A stretch of DNA of 64,000 nt from Bacteroidota bacterium (GCA_017860295.1 JAFNAS010000012.1:124001-188000); one strand, 5' to 3'; positions 39,839-47,425 are shown, counted from the stretch's first letter. A program made the numbers and translations. The notes: a model not told the origin generated them from the letters alone.

Positions 39839-40761
39839 CAATTGAATATAACATTCTGTGGGTAGAAGATGATACCTCTTGGTATGATACGACAAAAGAG
39901 ATCTTCTCTGATACATTAAATGATTTGGGCTTTAATCTAATTTCAAAAAGATGTGTAACCCTTGTTGATGTCAAGGCTGAAATAGCAAAAGATAACCTAA
40001 AAAAATTTGATTTATTGCTCATTGATTTTACGCTTGGAGGATCAGATACCGGGGAACAAATTATTCAGTTTATTAGAGATATAAAAGAAAATCCGATTCT
40101 TACAGATATCATTTTTTATTCTAGTGCTGTTGAAAATGTCAAAGACAGCATGCAAAAAAATAGTTTGGAAGGTGTTTATACAGCAGACAGAAAAGAAATA
40201 GAAGATAAATTCAAAAAAGTGGTAAATACTACTACAAAAAAAGTTCAGGATTTGAATAATATGAGAGGGCTAATTATGGCTGAAACAAGTGATATTGATA
40301 AGTCTATGTTTGAGATTGTTTCTACTACTCTGGATAAAAATTCATTTGAATTAAGAGACAAGTTAACAGAGACAATTATTTCAAATGTAGAGAAAAAGGT
40401 AAAAAGTAAAAGCAAAGTCTTTAATAAATATCAATCGCAAGGTAAAATCGAAAAAATCATAACAGATCCTTTGATGTTTGATGCATGCGAGAAACTAAAG
40501 GCAGTCCAATATATTTTTGAGAAAGTAGATCACGAAATTGCAAATAAACATAAATCTAATAGTTTTGCGGAAAGCTATGGTAAGATTATAAAAAAAAGGA
40601 ATCTTTTGGGGCATGAAACCCCCAAAGAAATTGACGGCAAAAAACTTATTGGCTCAGGAGCAAATGAATTTGAATTTAATGATGACTTTTGTAACGAAAT
40701 AAGAAAAGAAGTTCGAAAACATTCTTCTGATTTGGATTTTTTTTTAGATGATATAAAATAA
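39835..40761 (+). CDS. Receiver-domain protein with possible C-terminal HEPN-like domain
   Basis: 308 residues. Residues 1-125 form a response-regulator receiver: ILWVEDD (E11, D12, D13), phospho-acceptor D64 in LLLIDFTLGG, IIFYSSA as switch region; the usual lysine is not clear. Residues about 130-308 are helical and highly charged. Near the end KKRNLLGHE contains R255-N-x-x-x-H260, the R-N/H/D-x(3-5)-H form of HEPN ribonuclease domains. There is no recognisable DNA-binding domain. It is coupled to the kinase-like gene by a 4-base ATGA overlap, so it is probably its output partner. The HEPN reading is a hypothesis from a short motif. Confidence 0.78.
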   Translation: MTIEYNILWVEDDTSWYDTTKEIFSDTLNDLGFNLISKRCVTLVDVKAEIAKDNLKKFDLLLIDFTLGGSDTGEQIIQFIRDIKENPILTDIIFYSSAVENVKDSMQKNSLEGVYTADRKEIEDKFKKVVNTTTKKVQDLNNMRGLIMAETSDIDKSMFEIVSTTLDKNSFELRDKLTETIISNVEKKVKSKSKVFNKYQSQGKIEKIITDPLMFDACEKLKAVQYIFEKVDHEIANKHKSNSFAESYGKIIKKRNLLGHETPKEIDGKKLIGSGANEFEFNDDFCNEIRKEVRKHSSDLDFFLDDIK

Positions 40762-40824
40762 AACTGTAGTGTCATAAATAGAAATTTGGCAATTTCTCTT
40801 TTGTGTAAATAGAAATTCGTATTT

Positions 40825-40859
40825 AAAATCCCCCGCAAGTTGTCTTGTGGGGGATTTTT
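40825..40859. terminator. Bidirectional terminator after the methyltransferase operon
   Basis: AAAATCCCCCGCAAG (40825-40839) and CTTGTGGGGGATTTT (40844-40858), 15-bp stem with one mismatch-free core and A/T tracts on both sides. Serves the operon on the plus strand and the convergent hypothetical gene. Confidence 0.9.
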
Positions 40860-40882
40860 GTTGTTCATCGTTCGGAGGGGCT

Positions 40883-41554
40883 TTATCCGGCAATGGTGGC
40901 ACTTATCAGGGCGCTCCAGGGGCCGCGTTCGTTGCGGGTATTGACCCAGCGCAGGCGGTAGTAGGCTGTTTTGCCGGCATCCGATTCGTTGAAGGTTACC
41001 ACATAAGGTGTTGCCGTGTCGGTAGTGAGGTAGGTGAGATCGGCAACGGATGCCGGAGCTTCGCCCACCTTCATCCAGATTTCACAGCCATGTACTCCGT
41101 CTGGTTTGGCGCGGCTGGTAGGCGTTGCTTCGTCCGAAAAATGGATGGTGTGTTGCTGTCGTGCCGAAAAATCGATTCGTCCTACGGGGCAGGAATCGGG
41201 CACCGGCGAAGAGGTACGGCTTTCGCTGCGTACGTTAAGACCCAGACGGGTACGGTCGGCATCACTTACTTTGCTGTTGCTGGTAAGATATTCTGCCACA
41301 AACGAGCGCAGGGCGGGTTCGAAGTCATAACGGGCATCATCTTTTGCCTGAACGTCGGCGCTGGTACGGTTCTGTTTGTTACAGGCTACCGTAAAAACCG
41401 AAATCCATTTTGCCTGAAGCGGTTTCAACGGCGCGATGGATTCGGACACAATACCCCAGTTGGGGCCATTGGTTTCCGTTTCGCTGATCAGGTTGTTTTG
41501 CCAGATATTGAACTTCGTATCGCTACGGGGAACAAAATCATTTGTTTTCATCAT
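40883..41554 (-). CDS. Hypothetical protein with fibronectin-III-like C-terminus
   Basis: From ATG 41554 the protein has 223 residues (MMKTNDFVPRSDTKFNIWQN...). The N-terminal half is helical and of a type I have seen only as hypothetical proteins in Bacteroidales; the C-terminal part (GCEIWMKVGEAPASVADL ... GKTAYYRLRWVNTRNERGPW) looks like a beta-sandwich of fibronectin III kind. No signal peptide. The frame stays open upstream through an array of 21-bp repeats, but that would add a low-complexity C-P-G-x-F-G tail unlike any family, so the start after the array is chosen. Function unknown. Confidence 0.7.
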   Translation of the reverse strand: MMKTNDFVPRSDTKFNIWQNNLISETETNGPNWGIVSESIAPLKPLQAKWISVFTVACNKQNRTSADVQAKDDARYDFEPALRSFVAEYLTSNSKVSDADRTRLGLNVRSESRTSSPVPDSCPVGRIDFSARQQHTIHFSDEATPTSRAKPDGVHGCEIWMKVGEAPASVADLTYLTTDTATPYVVTFNESDAGKTAYYRLRWVNTRNERGPWSALISATIAG

Positions 41555-41630
41555 ACAAACATTTAGTTGGTTAAACAATACTATACTGATGATCTCGAAT
41601 AGCCGTTTGCCGGTGTCCTCCTTTTTATCT

Positions 41631-41930
41631 CCGGGGCATCCCCCGAAGATTCCGGGGTAACTCCCCAAAGAACCGGGGCAAACCCCGAAGATTCCGGGGT
41701 AACTTCCCAAAGAACCGGGGCAATCCCCGAAGGTTCCGGGGCAAACCCCGAAGGTTCCGGGGCAATCCCCGAAGGTTCCGGGGCAATTCCCGAAGGTTCC
41801 GGGGCAATTCCCGAAGGTTCCGGGGCAAACCCCGAAAGAACCGGGGCAAACCCCCAAGGTGTCGGGGTAATCCCCGAAAGAATCGGGGTAACCCCCAAAA
41901 ATTCCGGGGCAAACCCCGAAACAGGCGGGG
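41631..41930 (-). repeat. Tandem array of fourteen 21-bp hairpin-forming units
   Basis: Units begin every 21 bases from 41631 to 41904, with a partial one at 41925. Typical unit: CCGGGGCAATCCCCG then AAGGTT; variants change the loop (CAAA, TAAC, TAAT, CAAT) and the tail (AAGATT, AAAGAA, AAGGTT). GGGG and CCCC in each unit can form a small stem with a 4-base loop. All three minus-strand frames are open because the period is a multiple of three. The array ends 77 bases before the ATG of the downstream minus-strand gene, so it lies in its leader or promoter region. Confidence 0.92.
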
Positions 41931-42034
41931 ATGATACATTCTGTCGGTCGAACCCTTTTCGTTTTGCCGCGATGCTATGCGACGGAGGTGAAACCGACTG
42001 CAAGGTAAAGGTGGGCAACGGCGAAAAACAAATA

Positions 42035-42069
42035 TTTGTGACGAATGGTCGGATTTTGTGACGAATGGT
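42035..42069. promoter_or_regulatory. Two 15-base direct repeats, 20 bases apart
   Basis: TTTGTGACGAATGGT occurs at 42035-42049 and again at 42055-42069. A 20-base period puts both on one face of the helix, as in binding sites of LytTR regulators. They lie between the divergent array gene and the cobyrinate synthase gene. Confidence 0.5.
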
Positions 42070-42125
42070 AAAAACAGACGAAACCGAAAAGAAACGATAA
42101 CTACCCCTTTTTAGTGGGCAGGAAA

Positions 42126-42172
42126 ATCTCCGGAGATCTGTCCGATGGTTTTGCCTAATTTCTCTATCTTTG
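42126..42172 (+). promoter_or_regulatory. Promoter region of cobyrinate synthase gene with 12-bp palindrome
   Basis: TATCTTTG at 42165-42172 is a perfect -7 box; only four bases separate it from the ATG at 42177. A perfect palindrome ATCTCCGGAGAT lies at 42126-42137, around the -33 region. The short distance implies a leaderless or nearly leaderless mRNA, and no cobalamin riboswitch is present. Confidence 0.5.
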
Positions 42173-42176
42173 CAGT

Positions 42177-43523
42177 ATGAACAACGGATTTATCATAGCG
42201 GGAACCAACAGCGGGAGCGGTAAAACCACCGTTACCATCGGTCTGATGCGGCTGCTCTGCCGGCAGGGACTGCGGGTGGCTCCCTTCAAAACCGGTCCCG
42301 ACTATATCGATCCGGCTTTTCACAGCGTGGCGACGGCTACCGCTTCGCACAACTTAGACACCTACCTGCTGGGCGAAGAGACTGCCCGTTACCTTTTTGC
42401 CAAATATAGCCAAAGCTGCGATATTGCCGTGGTGGAAGGGGTGATGGGGATGTTCGACGGCATCGGCGAAGAGGGTGGCGGAAGCACGGCCGAACTGGCC
42501 CGGGTGCTCGGCTTACCGGTGATTCTGGTGGTGAGCTGCAAGGCGCTTTACCAGAGCGTGGCAGCCATTGTCAACGGTTTTGCCCGGTTCGACGAGCGGG
42601 TGCGGGTGACCGGTGTGATTCTGAACCACGTCTACAGCGACGAACAGTTTGCTTTTCTGCAACACTATATTGAGAAACAGTGCGGCGTGGCCTGTCTGGG
42701 TTATCTGCCTCCCGACGGCGGCATCGGACTCGAAAGCCGTCACCTGGGACTGATACAGGCGGGCGAGGTGGAGGCGCTGGTTGATAAAACCGACCGCATT
42801 GCCGACCTGATGGCAGAGCATATCGATATGCCCCGTCTGCTGGAGGTAACCCGTACCGACGGACGAGCATTTACCGCCAACAAGCCGGCAGGTTTCGATA
42901 TTTCGTTGCAGAGGTTGAAGCTGGGCGTGGCCTACGATAAAGCCTTCAGCTTCTACTACCGTGCCAATCTCGATCTGTTGGAGGAGAACGGTGCCGAACT
43001 GCACTATTTCAGTCCGCTGGCCGATGCGGTATTGCCTGCCGGAATCAACGCGCTCTATCTGGGTGGCGGCTATCCCGAAGTATTTGCCCGCGAACTGAGC
43101 GAGAATCGTACGATGCTGCAAAGTATCCGGGCGGCTGCTGAAAGCGGGCTGCCGATCTACGGCGAGTGCGGCGGACTGATGTACCTGACCGAAGGAATCA
43201 GTCACGCGGAGGGAAAATTCTATCCGATGTGCGGGGTGTTCGGCTGTCGCACGGAGATGACCGCCCGTTTGCAGCACTTCGGCTATTGCCGGGTCGGGTG
43301 GGGCGATGCGCAGACACTGGCGCATGAGTTTCACCATTCGCAACTGATTCCAGCCTCCGAAACGCCCGACTATCGCTTCAGCTTCGAGATCGAGAAACCG
43401 GAAAATCACCGCCGCTGGCAGGGCGGACTCTCCTACAAGAAGGTGCTGGCAGGTTATCCGCATATTCACTTCTATTCCGACGCGGCGTTCTTCAGAAAGC
43501 TGGCTGCGTGGTGGAAGAGATAG
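42177..43523 (+). CDS. cbiA: Cobyrinate a,c-diamide synthase
   Basis: ATP- and glutamine-dependent amidation of the a and c side chains of cobyrinate in cobalamin synthesis. 448 residues: P-loop GTNSGSGKTT and FKTGPDYIDPAFH, VEGVMGMFDG, then a class I glutamine amidotransferase domain with the nucleophile Cys in YGECGGLMYL and late His in FHHSQL. No other cobalamin gene lies in the window. The start ATG sits just after a promoter -7 box, and nothing downstream could serve as start because the P-loop begins at residue 9. High GC compared with the methyltransferase island. Confidence 0.94.
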   Translation: MNNGFIIAGTNSGSGKTTVTIGLMRLLCRQGLRVAPFKTGPDYIDPAFHSVATATASHNLDTYLLGEETARYLFAKYSQSCDIAVVEGVMGMFDGIGEEGGGSTAELARVLGLPVILVVSCKALYQSVAAIVNGFARFDERVRVTGVILNHVYSDEQFAFLQHYIEKQCGVACLGYLPPDGGIGLESRHLGLIQAGEVEALVDKTDRIADLMAEHIDMPRLLEVTRTDGRAFTANKPAGFDISLQRLKLGVAYDKAFSFYYRANLDLLEENGAELHYFSPLADAVLPAGINALYLGGGYPEVFARELSENRTMLQSIRAAAESGLPIYGECGGLMYLTEGISHAEGKFYPMCGVFGCRTEMTARLQHFGYCRVGWGDAQTLAHEFHHSQLIPASETPDYRFSFEIEKPENHRRWQGGLSYKKVLAGYPHIHFYSDAAFFRKLAAWWKR

Positions 43524-43525
43524 TG

Positions 43526-43554
43526 CGCAGTATTCAGTACACAGTACGCAGTAG
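43526..43554. repeat. Degenerate CAGTATTCAGTACACAGTA word repeat
   Basis: GCAGTATTCAGTACACAGTA followed by CGCAGTAG, directly after the cbiA stop. A related but inverted run lies at 30455-30486 between HAD and yraN. Short-word repeats of this kind with different words recur at many gene boundaries here. Confidence 0.5.
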
Positions 43555-43663
43555 AGGGAGTGTTAAAATGAGCGAAGAGAACGGGGTGAAAAATCGGAAT
43601 CAGGTTAATTCTACGCCTTTTTATTGATCCCTTTGTTGTGGAGAATATAAATAATTTACACCG

Positions 43664-44086
43664 ATGAATTTACGATTACAACTGGATACGACAGGTATTG
43701 ACTGGAATGTGGTAGTTTATATTCTGCAAAATGCTGGTATGGCATATCGTACTCCCGACATGCATGCGCGGGCATTTAATCGTAGCCACACCGTGGTATT
43801 TGTGTTTGATGATGAAAACCTCGTGGGTTTGGGAAGAGCTCTATCGGATGGTGAGTATCAGGCGGCGATCTATGATGTTGCGGTACTTCCCGCTTATCAG
43901 GGAAAAGGTATCGGTAAAAGAATTATACAAACCATTATAACCCAGATTCCTCACTGCAATTTTATTTTGTATGCCTCTCCCGGCAAGGAAAAATTCTATG
44001 AGAAAGAAAATTTCAAACGAATGAAGACGGGCATGGCGCTGTTTGTAAATGGCGAAGCCATGAAAACAAAAGGATTTACCGAATAG
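43664..44086 (+). CDS. GNAT family N-acetyltransferase
   Basis: 140-residue acetyl-CoA-dependent acyltransferase. The A motif is clear: AAIYDVAVLPAYQGKGIGKRII, the loop binding the pyrophosphate of acetyl-CoA; preceded by VVFVFDDENLVGLGRAL and followed by FILYASPGKEKFYEKENFKRM. The acceptor is not predictable. It resembles small stand-alone GNATs of Bacteroidota and shares no operon with its neighbours. Confidence 0.9.
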   Translation: MNLRLQLDTTGIDWNVVVYILQNAGMAYRTPDMHARAFNRSHTVVFVFDDENLVGLGRALSDGEYQAAIYDVAVLPAYQGKGIGKRIIQTIITQIPHCNFILYASPGKEKFYEKENFKRMKTGMALFVNGEAMKTKGFTE

Positions 44087-44196
44087 AACCTATAACGGCA
44101 TTGCGGGGTTAACTACGCTTGCGCTATTCCTTGTGATACCTTTGCTAAAAATTATTCCACGGTAGTTCCGGAATCCTAGATTTTTGAAATTGTACC

Positions 44197-44368
44197 ATCT
44201 CCACATCCCCACATTTTCACATTTCCAAATCCTCACATCCTCAAATCCTCACATCCTCAAATCTCCACATCCCCACATTTTCACATTTCCAAATCCTCAA
44301 ATCTCCAAATCCTCAAATCCCCACATCCCCAAATCCCCAAATCCCCAAATCCTCAAATCTCCACATCC
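44197..44368. repeat. Degenerate 8-bp tandem repeat (CAAATCCT / CACATCCC)
   Basis: About 20 units of CACATCCC, CAAATCCT, CAAATCTC and similar, in phase over 170 bases, with TTTTCACATTTCC twice. The run extends into the 3' end of the minus-strand ACP phosphodiesterase gene, supplying its last codons (D-V-E-I) and TGA. No spacers, so not CRISPR. Confidence 0.85.
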
Positions 44369-44934
44369 GCCACAAACGCCTCCAGTTCGGGGAAGAAGCC
44401 GGCAAAACGATCTTCCAGTTCGGTGTGATTTTGCCGAAGAAAAGTGATGGTCTCTTCGGGGCGCAGAGCCGGTACCTTGTAGTTCGACATAATGGTAAAA
44501 GCCTCCTGTAGTCCGTCGTACGAGGCGTAACGCATCAAGCGGTTGGTAGAGATGAAATGCCAGAGAAAACCTTTCACCCGCGACGGCAGGAGAGGGTAGT
44601 AGCGCAGTGTGGCGTAATAAAAATTGGCCGAGACGCAGCGCAACGATTGTCCTTTGGCGTAGCGGCGAAAGTCGGATGCCAGCAGGTGATCGAAGAATAC
44701 GTCGGTTATGATGCCCGAGTAGCGTCCGAATTCGGGTCGTAGCATGGCTATCGATTCCAACACCAGCGGATGGCTGTCGGTAAAGCTGTCGATTTGCCGG
44801 TGGAGCAAAATTCCCGCGCGTATCTTTGCCGGATACTCCTCATAACGGTTTCCCTTCACAAAATCCCCGATAAAGTTGCCCACCTGACGCTGGCGGTCGT
44901 TGCCCGAAAGATAGATATGCGCGAGATAGTTCAT
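44353..44934 (-). CDS. acpH: ACP phosphodiesterase (AcpH-like)
   Basis: Cleaves the 4'-phosphopantetheine arm from acyl carrier protein. From the ATG at 44934 it has 193 codons: MNYLAHIYLSGNDRQRQVGNFIGDFVKGNRY, GILLHRQIDSFTDSHPLV and GIITDVFFDHLLA carry the HD-type metal residues. The longer frame to 45000 is excluded by a TACCTTTG box at 45007-45000. The C-terminal residues and stop codon fall within the 8-bp tandem repeat, so the gene end has been reshaped by it. Confidence 0.9.
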   Translation of the reverse strand: MNYLAHIYLSGNDRQRQVGNFIGDFVKGNRYEEYPAKIRAGILLHRQIDSFTDSHPLVLESIAMLRPEFGRYSGIITDVFFDHLLASDFRRYAKGQSLRCVSANFYYATLRYYPLLPSRVKGFLWHFISTNRLMRYASYDGLQEAFTIMSNYKVPALRPEETITFLRQNHTELEDRFAGFFPELEAFVADVEI

Positions 44935-44999
44935 TTCGAATGAGTGGTAAGGAGTAAGGGATAAGTGGTAAGTAATCCGAAATCTCCGATAAACCGGCA

Positions 45000-45007
45000 C
45001 AAAGGTA
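45000..45007 (-). promoter_or_regulatory. -7 box TACCTTTG of acpH
   Basis: Minus-strand TACCTTTG 66 bases before the ATG at 44934. The leader holds a degenerate GGTAAG-word repeat (44942-44976). Confidence 0.55.
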
Positions 45008-45114
45008 CGGAAAATAGAGGAAGGTATGTGCAGTTTGGCAAAGCCTTGATTACCGGTGATTCGCAGTGCAATGTTGTTGTGGTGAAATCGTCTGTTTTGG
45101 TGTAATCGCAGAAG

Positions 45115-45522
45115 CTACCGGCCAGAAAGCAGTACCACATTGATCCAGGGAATAAGAAACAATGTCAGTCCTGCCATAAAAAAGAGAATCTGCCATTTGG
45201 ATAGAGTCGTTTTACATCCGACATAGAGGGGCTGCAACAGAAATATTCGAATAATCCAAAAGAGGACGATCAGCGTTAAAATGCATTTGCCTAACTGCGT
45301 GCTGAGCAGTTCGTGCGAAAAGAAAAAAGCGATAGCTGCAAAAATCAGCCACAAGATAAACTGACAATAGTTCATCAATTTCAATGTATTCGAAATGGAG
45401 GTAGCGTCTTCTTTTTCCAAGCGGATAAGTTTCTCCTGCCAATGATAGATGTGCGGAAAAACAAGATGAAAAATTGCGCAGATAAAAAGAAAAATGCCTC
45501 CTGCTTTGATAAATAATTCCAT
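45115..45522 (-). CDS. Small four-helix membrane protein of unknown function
   Basis: 135 residues from ATG 45522, with four hydrophobic segments: GGIFLFICAIFHLVFP, FILWLIFAAIAFFFS, CILTLIVLFWIIRIFLLQPL and ILFFMAGLTLFLIPWINVVLL. No known motif recognised. The longer frame to 45564 begins within the promoter box. Stands alone. Confidence 0.7.
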   Translation of the reverse strand: MELFIKAGGIFLFICAIFHLVFPHIYHWQEKLIRLEKEDATSISNTLKLMNYCQFILWLIFAAIAFFFSHELLSTQLGKCILTLIVLFWIIRIFLLQPLYVGCKTTLSKWQILFFMAGLTLFLIPWINVVLLSGR

Positions 45523-45561
45523 TTCAACCCTGTTTTTATGGATAATACAATAGAACCGGTA

Positions 45562-45569
45562 CAAAGGTA
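45562..45569 (-). promoter_or_regulatory. -7 box TACCTTTG of the small membrane protein gene
   Basis: Minus-strand TACCTTTG 40 bases before the ATG at 45522. Confidence 0.55.
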
Positions 45570-45945
45570 CGGAAAATAAATAGGTATGCAGAATGTTGAA
45601 AAACCGACTAATTATTAAAACCTAAAACGCTATTTCATCTCCCTATAAACGTGTCACGCCTATGGCATTTTAAGTTCCATCTGGACGATAGGTTTATAAA
45701 AAAATGGATGACAAGTCGTAAAAGAGTACTATAGGTACGGCACTTCATACAGTTTTTACCTCATTTTGGACACATTGCAAAAGGTCAAGAGAATTTCAAT
45801 AAGAAGTCCGGGTTCTCCATTTTTTTATAGCCGAATGGATAGGGTTGTTGAATAAACTTCTTTTGTCAAAATGAAAGTATTCTTTTCTATTATCTTGTTT
45901 CGTGATTTGCAAAGCGACTTTTTTCTTTATTTCCGTTCATAATTG
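45570..45945. other. Intergenic stretch without a recognised gene
   Basis: About 375 bases between divergent genes. The only feature noted is GGATAGGGTTGTTGAATAAA at 45837-45856, which matches 2998-3017 in 19 of 20 bases. No ORF, RNA or terminator was recognised. Confidence 0.4.
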
Positions 45946-45953
45946 TACCTTTG
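45946..45953 (+). promoter_or_regulatory. -7 box TACCTTTG of the APC permease gene
   Basis: TACCTTTG 24 bases before the ATG at 45978. Confidence 0.55.
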
Positions 45954-45977
45954 CACCTTCATTTCTGACAGGTTATT

Positions 45978-47303
45978 ATGAGGGAAAAAGAAAAATTGAG
46001 TTTGTTCAGTCTTACCATGATTGTGGTGAGTCTTGTGATCGGCATGGGAATTTTCAAAACGCCATCGACCATCGCCGCCAAATCGGGTACCGAACCCATC
46101 TTTTTTGCCGTCTGGATTATCGGAGGTTTTGTATCGCTTTGCGGCGCACTCACGTATGCCGAAATCGGACAACGCCTGCCTGTCATCGGCGGATATTATA
46201 AAATTTTCGCGCACTGTTACCATCCTTCCGTCGGTTTTACGGTTAATATCCTTATTCTTATCAGCAATGCTGCTTCACTGGCGGTGATCGCTCTTATCGG
46301 AGCCGACTATGTGAGCGATCTGCTCTACGGCCAGCCATCTGGTACTCTGTTCAATATTGTGGTGGCATCGGTTACCGTAGGACTCTTTTACGGGGTTAAT
46401 CTGCTGGGACTACGTACCAGTAGTCGCACGCAGAACTTCCTGATGATTGTGAAGATTGCTTTGATATTGTTGCTTATCTCCACTTTTTTTACGGGGTTGC
46501 ATGTTGCTCCTCATGGTTATAACGACGGCATTGTGTATCGAACCACCGAACACAGCACTTCTTTCCTGTTGATCGTAAGTCTGGTGGCTGTCTTTTTTAC
46601 CTATGGAGGCTATCAGCAAACCATCAATTTCGGAGGCGAAATAAAATCGACGGCGGCTATGCAAAGGGGTATCCTGACAGGCATTGTTCTGGTGATTTTT
46701 CTCTATCTGGCCATCAACTATACCTACGTGCAGGTGATCGGTTTCGAGAAGATGAAAAATGCCAATGCCATCGGGGCTTTGTTGTGCGAGGCGTGGTTCG
46801 GTACGGCGGGTGCCAAGGTGTTCGATCTGGCGATGGTGCTTAGTGTGTTGGCCTATGTCAATGTGATACTGCTGAGTAACCCGCGCGCCATGTTTGCCAT
46901 GAGCGAGGATGGTATGTTGCCCAAAATATTTCGCTATCGTCATCCCGAAACAGGAGCGTTAGTGCCTGGGCTGACCGTCTATGCCATTGTTACCGTGCTG
47001 ATTACTTTTTTTGGTAAAGGAGTCGACGATGTGTTGAGTTTTAGTATGTTCCTCGACTGTATCGGAATGGCTACCTCCACCTTCACCCTTTTTATCCTGC
47101 GCAAACGCCACGAAGGCGACGATGCCGTTACCGGATCACTTACAAAAATATTGCCGGCCATTACCGCCTTGTTTATCTGCGCCTACGGTTTTGTGGCTAC
47201 CGCCGTTATTATCGATAAACCCATTGCAGCTCTGACCGGGGTTTGTCTGTTGGTGCTGTTTCTGCTGCTATATTTCATTTTTCACCACCGTAAAGATCGA
47301 TAG
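45978..47303 (+). CDS. APC family amino acid permease
   Basis: Inner-membrane amino-acid transporter or exchanger of 441 residues with about twelve helices. The first helix has the substrate-binding IVVSLVIGMGIFKTPS (the G-x-G-I-F pattern of the APC superfamily); helix 2 follows as FFAVWIIGGFVSLCGALTYAEIGQRLP and helix 6 contains FFTYGGYQQTINFGGEIK. Nearest in feel to the LAT/ serine-threonine exchanger group. Substrate not assignable. Single gene with its own promoter. Confidence 0.9.
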   Translation: MREKEKLSLFSLTMIVVSLVIGMGIFKTPSTIAAKSGTEPIFFAVWIIGGFVSLCGALTYAEIGQRLPVIGGYYKIFAHCYHPSVGFTVNILILISNAASLAVIALIGADYVSDLLYGQPSGTLFNIVVASVTVGLFYGVNLLGLRTSSRTQNFLMIVKIALILLLISTFFTGLHVAPHGYNDGIVYRTTEHSTSFLLIVSLVAVFFTYGGYQQTINFGGEIKSTAAMQRGILTGIVLVIFLYLAINYTYVQVIGFEKMKNANAIGALLCEAWFGTAGAKVFDLAMVLSVLAYVNVILLSNPRAMFAMSEDGMLPKIFRYRHPETGALVPGLTVYAIVTVLITFFGKGVDDVLSFSMFLDCIGMATSTFTLFILRKRHEGDDAVTGSLTKILPAITALFICAYGFVATAVIIDKPIAALTGVCLLVLFLLLYFIFHHRKDR

Positions 47304-47425
47304 AGGAGTCGATAGTGTTTGTGCATCCTTTTTGATATGTTGTGCTGTCTGCAAATAAGAGACTACTGCTCTGTTTTCTTAAATCAGTTGTGGGTCAAGA
47401 AGCAGGTTAATGGTCGGTTCTCTTG

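Noticed and set aside
41581-42018. Proteins of S-G-I-A-P-E-P or L-R-G-L-P-R-N heptads over the 21-bp array
   Set aside because: The 21-base period keeps all three frames open, so openness is no evidence of coding; the 145-codon frame would need a TTG start and has no recognised domain.
42087-42176. Cobalamin riboswitch before cbiA
   Set aside because: No B12-box-like sequence, and the promoter -7 box lies four bases before the start codon.
42513-43469. Minus-strand frame of 318 codons antisense to cbiA
   Set aside because: Shadow of a GC-rich gene; composition rich in His, Gln and Arg and no recognisable motif.
41631-44368. CRISPR array at either tandem repeat
   Set aside because: No unique spacers between repeats, unit lengths of 21 and 8 bases, and no cas genes.
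44184-44447. 87-codon plus-strand frame of Ile-Ser-Lys-Pro type repeats
   Set aside because: Product of the 8-bp tandem repeat; no start signal and it overlaps acpH.
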